Notes under the pieces: generated by a model
Told to the model about the DNA's origin: nothing
What the model saw: the letters and a program-made list of their open reading frames with translations, nothing else
Databases searched by the model: none
In this document: positions 1 to 6,983 of the stretch, piece after piece
How the letters are laid out: the number at the start of each line of letters is the position of its first letter
Position numbering within the stretch: position 1 is the stretch's first letter
Position numbers and translations under genes: made by a program
Assembly: GCA_913051905.1 (NCBI GenBank)
Contig: CAJXBY010000027.1
Span: 1 to 21,576 of the forward strand
Direction of reading: 5' to 3'
DNA: 21,576 nucleotides
From: an uncultured Gammaproteobacteria bacterium
Lineage (GTDB): Bacteria; Pseudomonadota; Gammaproteobacteria; Arenicellales; UBA868

Positions 1-202
1 CCGCCTGCTGCGGCGCAGCATAGCCGAACTCCTCGATCAGTTCCTGATCGTAGGTTGGGGCCCACTCGCGATAGACCTCCTTCTGTTCATCGCTGGAAAG
101 GGGGACATAGTTTTTTGCCAGGCGCGGATCTACAATTTTGGGGCCGTGCACCATGCTGTTCAGAACCTGTGCAATCTCATGAACCTTGAACGGGATGTTC
201 AC
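1..202 (-). CDS. Class I SAM-dependent methyltransferase, N-terminal fragment
   Basis: This is the 5' end of a gene that runs off the left edge of the window; about 67 codons are visible. The minus-strand frame opens at GTG (202) directly after an in-frame TAA two codons upstream, and an in-frame ATG lies at 154. An AAGG-type sequence just before the GTG is a possible ribosome binding site. The visible residues include YREWAPTYDQELIEEFGYAA, which resembles the segment just before motif I in small class I methyltransferases of the Williams-Beuren (WBSCR27) type, where a tyrosine-aspartate pair precedes an acidic helix and a glycine-tyrosine. The SAM-binding glycine motif itself lies outside the window. 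The gene follows the crotonase on the same strand with about 105 bases between them, so the two may be co-transcribed. The substrate cannot be guessed. Confidence 0.6.
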   Translation of the reverse strand, partial: MNIPFKVHEIAQVLNSMVHGPKIVDPRLAKNYVPLSSDEQKEVYREWAPTYDQELIEEFGYAAPQQA

Positions 203-307
203 CTCGCCTTAGAGCCGGCAGTGCGGGTTCAGCAGGGGCCCCGGATCGACTCTGACGGTCCTCAGTGCCGGTGCAGCAGCAGGCGTACGTCCGAATCAAA
301 TCCTCAA

Positions 308-1096
308 TCAACGCCTACCTTTGAATTCGGGTCTCCTTTTGTTGACGAAGGCGTCAATGCCTTCCCGCCCGTCGTGGCCGGACATGTTAGCGGCGATCTC
401 CGCTGTTTCGATATCGGTTTGCTCAATAAAACCATTGCTGAATGTGGTCTGTAGCATTTTGCGTGCCGAGGCATAGGCCATAGTGGGTCCGGTGGCCATC
501 GTCTGGGCAAGTTCCTGGGCCGCTTTGAGCGCCGTGCCTTCGGGGACCGTACGGGTCGCGAGGCCCCATTCAACGGCTTCCACGGCCGACAGTTCGCGGT
601 TCTCGAACACCAGTTCCTGCGTACGGCGCAGGCCGATGAGGCGTGGGAGAATCCAGGTCGAACCACCGTCCGGGCTTAACCCCGCTGCCGTGTAAGCGAG
701 CCGGAAGCGTGCGGTTTCATCGACCAAAACAATGTCTCCAACCAGAGACATGGGGACACCGGCACCCGCGGCCATGCCGTTGATTGCCACGATGACGGGT
801 TTGGGCATAGTCAGGAACACTCCCAGTGCCGCATGCAGTTCGTCAGCAATCGGGCGGAGTTTTTCCGGCTTGCCTTCGAAGGCACTAAACTCCTTGAGGT
901 CACCACCGAAGCTGAAGACACTGCCCACGGCCGTGAAGACACAGGCGCGAACACCCTCGTCATCCCGGGCCGCGGCCGCAGCGGCCATCAGGTCGGAAGC
1001 GAGTTGTGCTGACAGGGCGTTTCCCGCCTGGGGTCGGTTGAGTTTGATGATAGCGACTGCACCGTCGCGCAGGTAATTGACTGTCTCTAGATCCAC
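308..1096 (-). CDS. Enoyl-CoA hydratase/isomerase (crotonase) family protein, PaaG-like active site
   Basis: A 262-residue protein, the usual crotonase length. The frame stays open to 1213, but I start it at GTG 1096, which has GGAGAG four bases upstream (1101-1106); the longer N-terminus looks non-homologous. The acyl-CoA oxyanion hole is visible as FSFGGDLKEF (61-70) and AAGAGVPMSL (109-118). The active-site stretch LSPDGGSTWILPRLIG (140-155) carries Asp143, where PaaG-type isomerases and 4-chlorobenzoyl-CoA dehalogenase also use Asp, and it lacks the Glu164 of classical hydratases (rat numbering). The enzyme is therefore more likely an isomerase or related acyl-CoA enzyme than a hydratase. 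It would act in the cytoplasm on a CoA thioester. It is divergent from the aldolase-like gene at 1270. The family call is secure; the substrate is unknown. Confidence 0.9.
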   Translation of the reverse strand: MDLETVNYLRDGAVAIIKLNRPQAGNALSAQLASDLMAAAAAARDDEGVRACVFTAVGSVFSFGGDLKEFSAFEGKPEKLRPIADELHAALGVFLTMPKPVIVAINGMAAGAGVPMSLVGDIVLVDETARFRLAYTAAGLSPDGGSTWILPRLIGLRRTQELVFENRELSAVEAVEWGLATRTVPEGTALKAAQELAQTMATGPTMAYASARKMLQTTFSNGFIEQTDIETAEIAANMSGHDGREGIDAFVNKRRPEFKGRR

Positions 1097-1100
1097 GGCG

Positions 1101-1106
1101 CTCTCC
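1101..1106 (-). promoter_or_regulatory. Ribosome binding site deciding the crotonase start
   Basis: GGAGAG on the minus strand lies four bases before GTG 1096. It supports this start over upstream in-frame starts as far as 1213, whose extra N-terminal residues look unlike a crotonase. Confidence 0.6.
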
Positions 1107-1258
1107 AGGTGGGTGATGGTGATTCTGTTCCGGCACAATGATACACGCAGATGCACGGGGGTCGCTTCAGAACGGCGGCCACACCCTGCCTGTTTGATGT
1201 GAAATAGCACCATGCCGGCAACTGTGTAACAATTCTGGGACGGTAGCTAACGGCCCCC

Positions 1259-1263
1259 GGAGG
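1259..1263 (+). promoter_or_regulatory. Ribosome binding site deciding a TTG start
   Basis: A perfect GGAGG lies six bases before TTG 1270. This makes the unusual TTG the best start for the class II aldolase-like gene. Confidence 0.75.
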
Positions 1264-1269
1264 TGTCGA

Positions 1270-2034
1270 TTGAAGGCGGTATCTATTTCCGAACAGCGTG
1301 ATGATTCTTTGCTCTACCAGAAGGAGAGGGCGGCATTGGCGGCGTCTTTCCGCTGGGCCGCGCGCCTAAATCTTCACGAAGGTGTAGCCAATCATTTTTC
1401 CCTGGCCGTCGGAGACGGTACCCGTTTTCTTCTGAATCCGAACCAGCGCCATTTCTCGAGAATTCGGGCCAGCGATCTGCTGCTTCTTGATGTAGATGAT
1501 ACGGGTGTCCTGGAACAGGATGATGCACCGGATCCGACCGCCTGGGGGCTGCACGGATCGGTTCACCGCCACTGTCCGCGTGCCCGGTGCATTATGCATG
1601 CACATCCGATTTATTCGACCGTGCTGGCGAGTCTTTCAGACAGTACCATGCCGCCAATCGACCAGAACACAGCAACGTTCTTCAACCGCTATGTCGTCGA
1701 CAACAGCTACGGTGGCCTGGCATTCTCCGAGGAGGGCGAGCGCTGCGCCGAGCTACTGTCGGGTACTCGCTGTAACGTTATGATCATGGGTAATCACGGC
1801 ATCATGATCATCGGTAAAGATGTTGCAGATGCCTTTAACCGACTGTTTTACTTTGAACGATCAGCCGAGACCTACATCAAGGCACTCTGGACGCAGAAAC
1901 CATTGCGGGTTCTTTCTGATGAGCTGGCGGAACGTACGGCACAGTCTCTAGAAGACTACCCAGGTCAGGGCGACAGGCATTTCAACGAACTTCTTGCGAT
2001 CCTGGATGCCGAGGAATCAGACTACGCGGACTGA
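1270..2034 (+). CDS. Class II aldolase/adducin family protein
   Basis: A 254-residue cytoplasmic protein of the class II aldolase/adducin fold. The TTG start is supported by GGAGG at 1259-1263. The metal ligands are visible: MHAHPIYSTV (109-118, His110 and His112) and the C-terminal GNHGIMIIGKD (174-184, His176). Characterised members such as L-fuculose-1-phosphate aldolase bind Zn2+ with these histidines and cleave or epimerise sugar phosphates. The position matching the E. coli FucA catalytic Glu73, just before the helix around 92-100, appears to be Ala91 within AWGLHGSVHR. A classical aldolase reaction is therefore doubtful, and the protein is closer to the broad adducin-like group of uncertain function. 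It is divergent from the crotonase and is followed by two inverted repeats and a small membrane-protein gene. The family is secure; the reaction is unknown. Confidence 0.88.
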   Translation: MKAVSISEQRDDSLLYQKERAALAASFRWAARLNLHEGVANHFSLAVGDGTRFLLNPNQRHFSRIRASDLLLLDVDDTGVLEQDDAPDPTAWGLHGSVHRHCPRARCIMHAHPIYSTVLASLSDSTMPPIDQNTATFFNRYVVDNSYGGLAFSEEGERCAELLSGTRCNVMIMGNHGIMIIGKDVADAFNRLFYFERSAETYIKALWTQKPLRVLSDELAERTAQSLEDYPGQGDRHFNELLAILDAEESDYAD

Positions 2035-2042
2035 TCCCGGTC

Positions 2043-2097
2043 CCTGCGATTGGACTGCTCTACATCGCAGGCCGGCAAGCTTTTCATTGCCTGCCGG
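2043..2097 (+). other. Two adjacent inverted repeats after the aldolase-like gene
   Basis: The first repeat is a perfect 8-base inverted pair, CCTGCGAT (2043-2050) with ATCGCAGG (2064-2071), leaving a 13-base loop. The second begins at the next base: CCGGCA (2072-2077) with TGCCGG (2092-2097); its inner bases can extend the stem past one mismatch. There is no following T-run, so a standard intrinsic terminator is not shown. They begin nine bases after the aldolase-like stop and end about 60 bases before the next start. They could act in 3'-end protection, attenuation or termination. Confidence 0.4.
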
Positions 2098-2158
2098 GTG
2101 CGCTTCGAGTATCCGGGCGGTGCCGTCCACCCATTGACAGGACCCTAGGGAACAACCC

Positions 2159-2692
2159 ATGGCGCTGTTGGCAGAAACAGCAAGTACTGCACTTCAGTTC
2201 TGGTATTTGGTGGTTGCCGGGATCGTCGTCGTTGCTGTGTTCGTACAGAGAGGAAGCCAGCGATTTGATGATCTTGTCGTCAGGGGCCTTTCCTGCCTTG
2301 AGCGTGAACTGGACGGTTTTCCGGACGTTCTGTATTCGAATCTGCATCCGAACTGGTCGGTCTTCAGGAAAAAGTTCCAGCACACTCTACGTTCAACCTG
2401 TCCGGGGATAACCCCGGAAGCCCTTGCCTATGTGCTCGAGCAGTTTGATACCTGTTACGAATATGACGATGGCGTTTACTCGAAGTTTGATTCAATGGGT
2501 AGAGAGCCAGAGGGATCTGAACCGGCGTTTGTGCCCCTGGTGGCACCGTTTGAACAGCGCCACTTCAGGACCGTAGAGTCCCGCCGCCGCCGCCGAAGTG
2601 TCCTGCGGTTTGCCGTGGGTGGTGTGACTTACCTGGTGGCCGTAACTCTGGTGATCGGCTTTCTGGTCTTTGCCAGAGGTCAGGGTTGGTAA
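2159..2692 (+). CDS. Hypothetical protein with two membrane segments
   Basis: I do not recognise this 177-residue protein. The ATG at 2159 has a weak AGGGAA upstream. Two hydrophobic segments are clear: residues about 11-30 near the N-terminus and about 151-172 near the C-terminus. Between them lies a polar, probably soluble region of about 110 residues with conserved-looking WSVFRKKFQHTL (66-77) and an acidic patch EYDDG (101-105). A run of five arginines (142-146) sits just before the second segment, which by the positive-inside rule places that side, and so probably the whole central region, in the cytoplasm with both ends across the membrane. It lies between the aldolase-like and the VOC-cupin genes on the same strand. 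No function can be assigned. Confidence 0.7.
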   Translation: MALLAETASTALQFWYLVVAGIVVVAVFVQRGSQRFDDLVVRGLSCLERELDGFPDVLYSNLHPNWSVFRKKFQHTLRSTCPGITPEALAYVLEQFDTCYEYDDGVYSKFDSMGREPEGSEPAFVPLVAPFEQRHFRTVESRRRRRSVLRFAVGGVTYLVAVTLVIGFLVFARGQGW

Positions 2693-2736
2693 AATTCCTG
2701 TACTGTACGGGCTTGAGTTGAAAACCCGCCCCTTCA

Positions 2737-3933
2737 GTGCATCGAACAGATGAGAGGCCTGCCCGTTGGGCCAACCCAGCGAGTGATTGGATATTGAATA
2801 CCCGAGACGATGAAGCATTGTTGCCCGCTGACGGGATTCAGCGGGCCGAGGTTGTGCTGCCCTGTACCGAACTGGATCAGACGCTCGGCTTTTTCGTTGA
2901 CAGACTGGGGTTCCGGCTTGATGCCATTTTTCCCGCCGATGCGCCGGCTTTCGCTGCGTTGTCCGGGTACGGGTTGCGTTTAAGGCTGGACCGTCACGCG
3001 GTTGGTCCAGCCGGTGTTCTGCGCCTCTACTGCGAAGAGCCGCAGAGGGTGGCGGACCGTGAATTATGTCTGGTGGCCCCCAACGGAACTCGCGTCGAGC
3101 TCCATTCAAACAGTCCCATTGTGGATCTGCCGCCGCTCGCCCAGTCGTTTGTTGTTAGCCGGCTCGACCAGCACACAGATTGGGTCGTTGGCCGGGCAGG
3201 CATGCGATATCGTGACCTGATTCCCGATCGCCAGGGCGGGCGATTCATTGCTTCTCACATTCATATACCCGATGGTGGCCCGGTACCGGACTATGTCCAT
3301 TTTCACTACGTCCGTTTCCAGATGATCTACTGCTACAGCGGCTGGGCCCGACTGGTGTACCAGGACCAGGGCCCGCCGTTCGTTCTTCAGGCCGGAGACT
3401 GCGTGCTTCAACCACCCATGATTCGACACCAGGTGCTCGAGTGTTCCGACAATATGGAAGTGATAGAAATCGGCTGCCCTGCCCAGCATGAAACCCATGC
3501 CGACCACGACATGAGTCTGCCCAACCCGGAGCTGAATCCCAAGAGGGATTTCGACGGGCAGCGTTTTGTCCGGCACGAGGCGGACAAAGCGACCTGGGGA
3601 GTGTGGCGTGTCGAGGGCTTTGAATGCCGGGATCTCGGGATCGCGGCGGCGACAGATGGTCTTGCCGGCGTCCGGGTGGTCCGCGTGAGTGAGGGTACCG
3701 GGTCTATAACCTGCAGTCACGACGGTGAGTTCTACCTCCTGTTCGTGCTGAAAGGTTCGGTCACACTTCTGAGTGAAGGATCAGAGCCGCTGGTACTCAG
3801 TGGTGGTGATGCCAGCGTACTTCCAAGTGGCTTGAAGTATGCCCTGACAGCAGGTACAGCCGACCTAGAGTTCCTGGAGGTCGCTCTGCCGGCTTCTTTC
3901 CAAACCGTCCGCCACGCCCAGATGGTCAACTGA
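2737..3933 (+). CDS. Glyoxalase/VOC and double-cupin fusion protein
   Basis: A protein of up to 398 residues with three apparent modules. Residues about 34-128 look like one VOC (glyoxalase/bleomycin-resistance) unit, with the typical opening AEVVLPCTELDQTLGFF and closing GTRVELH. Residues about 170-247 form a cupin: HFH (188-190) as the first metal motif and AGDCVLQPPMIRHQVL (219-234) as the second. Residues about 310-385 form a second, more degenerate cupin (GGDASVLPSGLKY at 357-369) lacking most metal histidines. One metal site in cupin 1 is therefore expected. The start is uncertain: GTG 2737 has no clear ribosome binding site, and TTG 2794 would trim 19 residues without touching a domain. 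The gene follows the two-segment membrane gene by 44 bases. It could be a ring-cleavage-type dioxygenase, an isomerase or a sensor; the substrate is unknown. Confidence 0.8.
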   Translation: MHRTDERPARWANPASDWILNTRDDEALLPADGIQRAEVVLPCTELDQTLGFFVDRLGFRLDAIFPADAPAFAALSGYGLRLRLDRHAVGPAGVLRLYCEEPQRVADRELCLVAPNGTRVELHSNSPIVDLPPLAQSFVVSRLDQHTDWVVGRAGMRYRDLIPDRQGGRFIASHIHIPDGGPVPDYVHFHYVRFQMIYCYSGWARLVYQDQGPPFVLQAGDCVLQPPMIRHQVLECSDNMEVIEIGCPAQHETHADHDMSLPNPELNPKRDFDGQRFVRHEADKATWGVWRVEGFECRDLGIAAATDGLAGVRVVRVSEGTGSITCSHDGEFYLLFVLKGSVTLLSEGSEPLVLSGGDASVLPSGLKYALTAGTADLEFLEVALPASFQTVRHAQMVN

Positions 3934-3982
3934 CGCCGGAGCCGCCTGCCTCACGGCTACCCGTATCCGCCGGTGTTTCGAT

Positions 3983-4963
3983 CTATTTGGAAACGCTACG
4001 TGTTCGTCCACTTTTTTCGGGTGTGACCAGCGTCAGGGCAACGATCATCACCGCCAGCGATAGCCACACCCAAGCAGAGTGACTGTCGTTGAAGATTACA
4101 ATACCCCACAGAACGCCGGCCAGCGTCACGACGTAGGCCGTCTGACTGGCAAATACCGGTCCCGCATAAGCGACGAGGTAGAGAAACAGACCGTAAGCCG
4201 TTACCGTAATCAACGCCATGCCGATGATCGCCCACTGCGGTCTGGCCCAGGGCCAGATCAGCGGCTCGAACGTTCCGGTGAAAAGGATCAGGGGCGTCAT
4301 CACCAGCGAAGCCACCAGAAACATGCCGCCGACAATGCTGTAGACGTGAACGTCGGACGGCATTCGCGTCGCAATGATCAGATTTTCAGCGGTGTAGCAC
4401 AGTGCGCATCCAACGGCCAATAACACCCAGGGTACTGCCGATCGGTCGGGCAGGCTTTCGCTGGGGACAATCAGCAGCGCGATAGAGATGATTCCAAGCA
4501 CGACACCAAGCATCCGTATGGCCGAAGCCCGTTCGATGCGAAGAACTGCAGCTGCCAGAAAAGTCATTAAAGGTACGGTTGCGACAGTAATCGACAGGAC
4601 ACCTGGGGAGACTCTGGACGCTGCATAAAAGTAGGCGGTGCCGGGGATCACGGAACCGAGTATTCCGCAGATGACGCAGATCACAATCACATCGCGACGC
4701 ATCGGGAGCGGGCGTTTGAACAGCAAGCTGCCCGTTACCAGGATCGCTGCGCCGATAAGACAGCACCAGTAATTGATCCCGATCGGATGCGCACCTTCTT
4801 CGGTGGCCATTTTGGCGAGTGAAAACGACAGGCCCCAGAGAACGCCCATAAAAAGAAGCAGAAACCAGGCCCGGTTGCTCCGGTAGGCCGGTGCCGTCCC
4901 GTTGGGTGTTGCCCGATTACCCTGGTCGGTGCTGATAGGCTGGCCGGAATCTTGGCTGGGCAT
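3983..4963 (-). CDS. EamA/DMT family transporter
   Basis: A multispanning inner-membrane protein of about 326 residues with the ten-helix, two-repeat pattern of EamA (drug/metabolite) transporters. The first helix, WFLLLFMGVLWGLSFSLAKM, and the glycine-proline-rich helix ends (GSVIPGTAYFYAAS, AGPVFASQTAYVV) are typical. The N-terminal 30 residues are polar and not conserved-looking. I prefer ATG 4963, with AGGTG nine bases upstream; GTG 4975 in the same frame adds four residues. The 3' end converges with the VOC-cupin gene 49 bases away, and the 5' end diverges from the lytic transglycosylase gene. Family members export amino acids, nucleosides or other metabolites; the substrate here cannot be told. 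Confidence 0.9.
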   Translation of the reverse strand: MPSQDSGQPISTDQGNRATPNGTAPAYRSNRAWFLLLFMGVLWGLSFSLAKMATEEGAHPIGINYWCCLIGAAILVTGSLLFKRPLPMRRDVIVICVICGILGSVIPGTAYFYAASRVSPGVLSITVATVPLMTFLAAAVLRIERASAIRMLGVVLGIISIALLIVPSESLPDRSAVPWVLLAVGCALCYTAENLIIATRMPSDVHVYSIVGGMFLVASLVMTPLILFTGTFEPLIWPWARPQWAIIGMALITVTAYGLFLYLVAYAGPVFASQTAYVVTLAGVLWGIVIFNDSHSAWVWLSLAVMIVALTLVTPEKSGRTRSVSK

Positions 4964-5166
4964 GGTCTCGGACACCTGTTCTAACGTGCGGTAGCGGTGA
5001 GTGTGATCGGGCCTGGAAGACCCGGAATCTGTTCACACTCGAATCCAGGCGCGGGATTCTAGCCCAGCTACAGAGTGCTGGTGCGACAATAGACGCTGCA
5101 AGGACAAGTCGGGAGAGAATCGATACCATTACGGATCCGGCCCGCCTGATAGGGGTAGTCACTGTT

Positions 5167-5173
5167 GAAGGGG
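5167..5173 (+). promoter_or_regulatory. Ribosome binding site deciding a GTG start
   Basis: GAAGGGG ends eight bases before GTG 5182. The earlier in-frame GTG at 5173 overlaps this motif and so is less likely to be the start. Confidence 0.55.
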
Positions 5174-5181
5174 TGATCCAT

Positions 5182-5793
5182 GTGAAGGCGTACGGCAGAG
5201 CGCAACGCTGGCAGCGGGTTGTCGTGATCACCACGATGGTGCTCGGCCTTGTACAGGGATGTACGCAGGGCCCACCCGGATCGGTGGAGAATATCTGTCA
5301 TATATTCCGCGACCGGCCTGAGTGGCAGGCAGCCGTGGCCAGGGTCTGGGCACGCTGGGGTGTGCCACCGGAGGTTACGATTTCATTCGTATACCAGGAG
5401 TCATCATTCCGGTCACAAGCCCGTCCGCCGCGGACCAAGCTACTGTGGATCATTCCCTGGAAGCGGCCCAGCTCGGCTTACGGTTACGCCCAGGCGATCG
5501 ATGCGACCTGGCAGCGATATAAAAAAGCTGTAGGCGATCCGTCAGCTGACAGAACGGATTTCTCCGCGGCAACCGATTTCATTGGCTGGTACAACCATCA
5601 GTCCCACACTGGTCTCTCGATAGACAAAATTGACGCCCGCGCATCATATCTCGCCTACCACGAGGGTCACGATGGTTACCGCAATCGAAGTTATCTGGCC
5701 AAACCCTGGCTCCTACGGGTTGCCAAGGAGGTCGCAGCGCGTGCGGATCGGTACCGCAGCCAGCTCGGCGAGTGTCCGCTACCTCAGGCTTGA
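5182..5793 (+). CDS. SLT-domain lytic transglycosylase lipoprotein
   Basis: A 203-residue protein with a basic N-terminus, a hydrophobic stretch (13-24) and a probable lipoprotein cysteine at Cys27 (LVQGC; the Gln at -2 is not canonical). Residues about 50-165 form a lysozyme-like SLT domain: YQESSF (71-76) carries the catalytic Glu73 followed by the usual serine, and AYGYAQAIDATWQRYKK (99-115) matches the second SLT motif. Such enzymes cleave peptidoglycan without water, leaving 1,6-anhydromuramic ends. An outer-membrane-anchored periplasmic location is inferred. The start is set by GAAGGGG at 5167-5173. It is shorter than Slt70 or MltC and resembles the small single-domain SLT lipoproteins. 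The MscS channel gene follows about 100 bases downstream on the same strand. Confidence 0.87.
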   Translation: MKAYGRAQRWQRVVVITTMVLGLVQGCTQGPPGSVENICHIFRDRPEWQAAVARVWARWGVPPEVTISFVYQESSFRSQARPPRTKLLWIIPWKRPSSAYGYAQAIDATWQRYKKAVGDPSADRTDFSAATDFIGWYNHQSHTGLSIDKIDARASYLAYHEGHDGYRNRSYLAKPWLLRVAKEVAARADRYRSQLGECPLPQA

Positions 5794-5892
5794 GACTGGC
5801 CGGCGTAGCCTGCAGGGTCTGGGCAACACGATCCCCAAAGTTCTTCCTGGTTCGTTGACGCACGCGGTCTTCGAAGACATACAATAAAGCCC

Positions 5893-6804
5893 ATGGCCCA
5901 GGAATACCTCCAAAATATGATCGAACACCTGGCTGAGTATGGGCTGGAGATGGTCGCGGCGATCGCTACCCTGCTGATTGGTTGGTGGTTCTCCGGGCGT
6001 GCGCACGACCTGGTTTTGCGGGCACTCAACCGTATGCCCCGTGTCGACGATACCTTGAAGCCATTCCTGTCGTCGGTGGTCCGTTATTTCATCATCATCA
6101 TTACGCTGGTTGCGGTACTGGCAAAGTTCGGTGTTCAGACTACCTCGATCATCGCGGTGCTGGGCGCTGCGGGCCTCGCCATCGGCCTGGCGCTGCAGGG
6201 CACGCTGCAGAATATTGCGGCCGGAATCATGCTGCTGCTTTTGCGACCGTTTCGGGTCGGCGACTACATCGATGCAGAAGGTATCGCCGGGACGGTCAAT
6301 GAGATCGGCCTTTTCACTACGGACATGACGACCTATGACGGTATTTACCGGTCGGTCCCCAATTCGGAACTGTGGAACCGCAATATCCTGAACTACAGCC
6401 GTAATCCGACCCGACGTCTCGATCTCCCGGTCGGGATCTCTTATGAAGATGACGTGGAGCAGGCTATGGCTCTGTTGCTGGAACACCTCGTTCAGGACGA
6501 ACGGGTCCTGCCGGATCCCGAACCTCAAGTGTTGGTGACTGGCCTGGGTGATTCGTCGGTGGACCTGACCCTGCGCTGTTGGGCCAATCGGCCGGATTTC
6601 TGGTCGCTACGCTTTGACCTGAACCGCAACGTCAAGTTATGGCTGGATGCTGCTGGTATCAGTATCCCGTTCCCACAGCGTGACGTCCATCTGTATCAGG
6701 TGTCTTCAACGCCCAAAGCAGATGCATCAGAAATGGTGCCAAGCAGCGACGCGAGAAAGGTCACCAGCGCAATTTCGGGACCGGATCACGAAGAATCAGA
6801 GTAA
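5893..6804 (+). CDS. Small-conductance mechanosensitive channel, MscS family
   Basis: A 303-residue inner-membrane channel, close to the 286 residues of E. coli MscS. Three N-terminal membrane segments are visible (about 17-34, 59-80, 83-115). The third carries the Gly/Ala-rich pore helix, LGAAGLAIGLALQGTLQNIA (90-109), followed by the family hallmark LLRPFRVGDYI (116-126). The beta and alpha-beta cytoplasmic domains follow, ending with GISIPFPQRDVHL, the conserved C-terminal signature of the family. It would open under membrane tension to release solutes in osmotic downshock. The polar tail of about 35 residues after this signature is not part of the domain. A very weak ribosome binding site precedes ATG 5893. 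The family is secure; paralogue assignment is not. Confidence 0.95.
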   Translation: MAQEYLQNMIEHLAEYGLEMVAAIATLLIGWWFSGRAHDLVLRALNRMPRVDDTLKPFLSSVVRYFIIIITLVAVLAKFGVQTTSIIAVLGAAGLAIGLALQGTLQNIAAGIMLLLLRPFRVGDYIDAEGIAGTVNEIGLFTTDMTTYDGIYRSVPNSELWNRNILNYSRNPTRRLDLPVGISYEDDVEQAMALLLEHLVQDERVLPDPEPQVLVTGLGDSSVDLTLRCWANRPDFWSLRFDLNRNVKLWLDAAGISIPFPQRDVHLYQVSSTPKADASEMVPSSDARKVTSAISGPDHEESE

Positions 6805-6983
6805 CCAAGAAATCCGGAACGCCAGTCGGGCGTGGCCTCAGCGGTCCATCGGCCAGTAACAAGCGCATCGGCGTTTCAGCCCGCGGTTGAAAACATCCCG
6901 GACGCATTGTTCGTTCGCTTGCTAGACTGGCAGAGTCGGTGACTGATGTCCTGAACTGGACTCACTTCAACTGAGGCCCCCTC

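Noticed and set aside
146..454. Plus-strand frame of 102 codons over the crotonase 3' end
   Set aside because: It lies antisense to two better-supported minus-strand genes and has no protein-like motif.
5779..6528. Minus-strand frame of 249 codons across the MscS gene
   Set aside because: It is a shadow of a channel gene with complete family signatures.
6819..6833. ACGCC/GGCGT inverted repeat after the MscS gene as a terminator
   Set aside because: Five pairs with no T-run is too weak to call.
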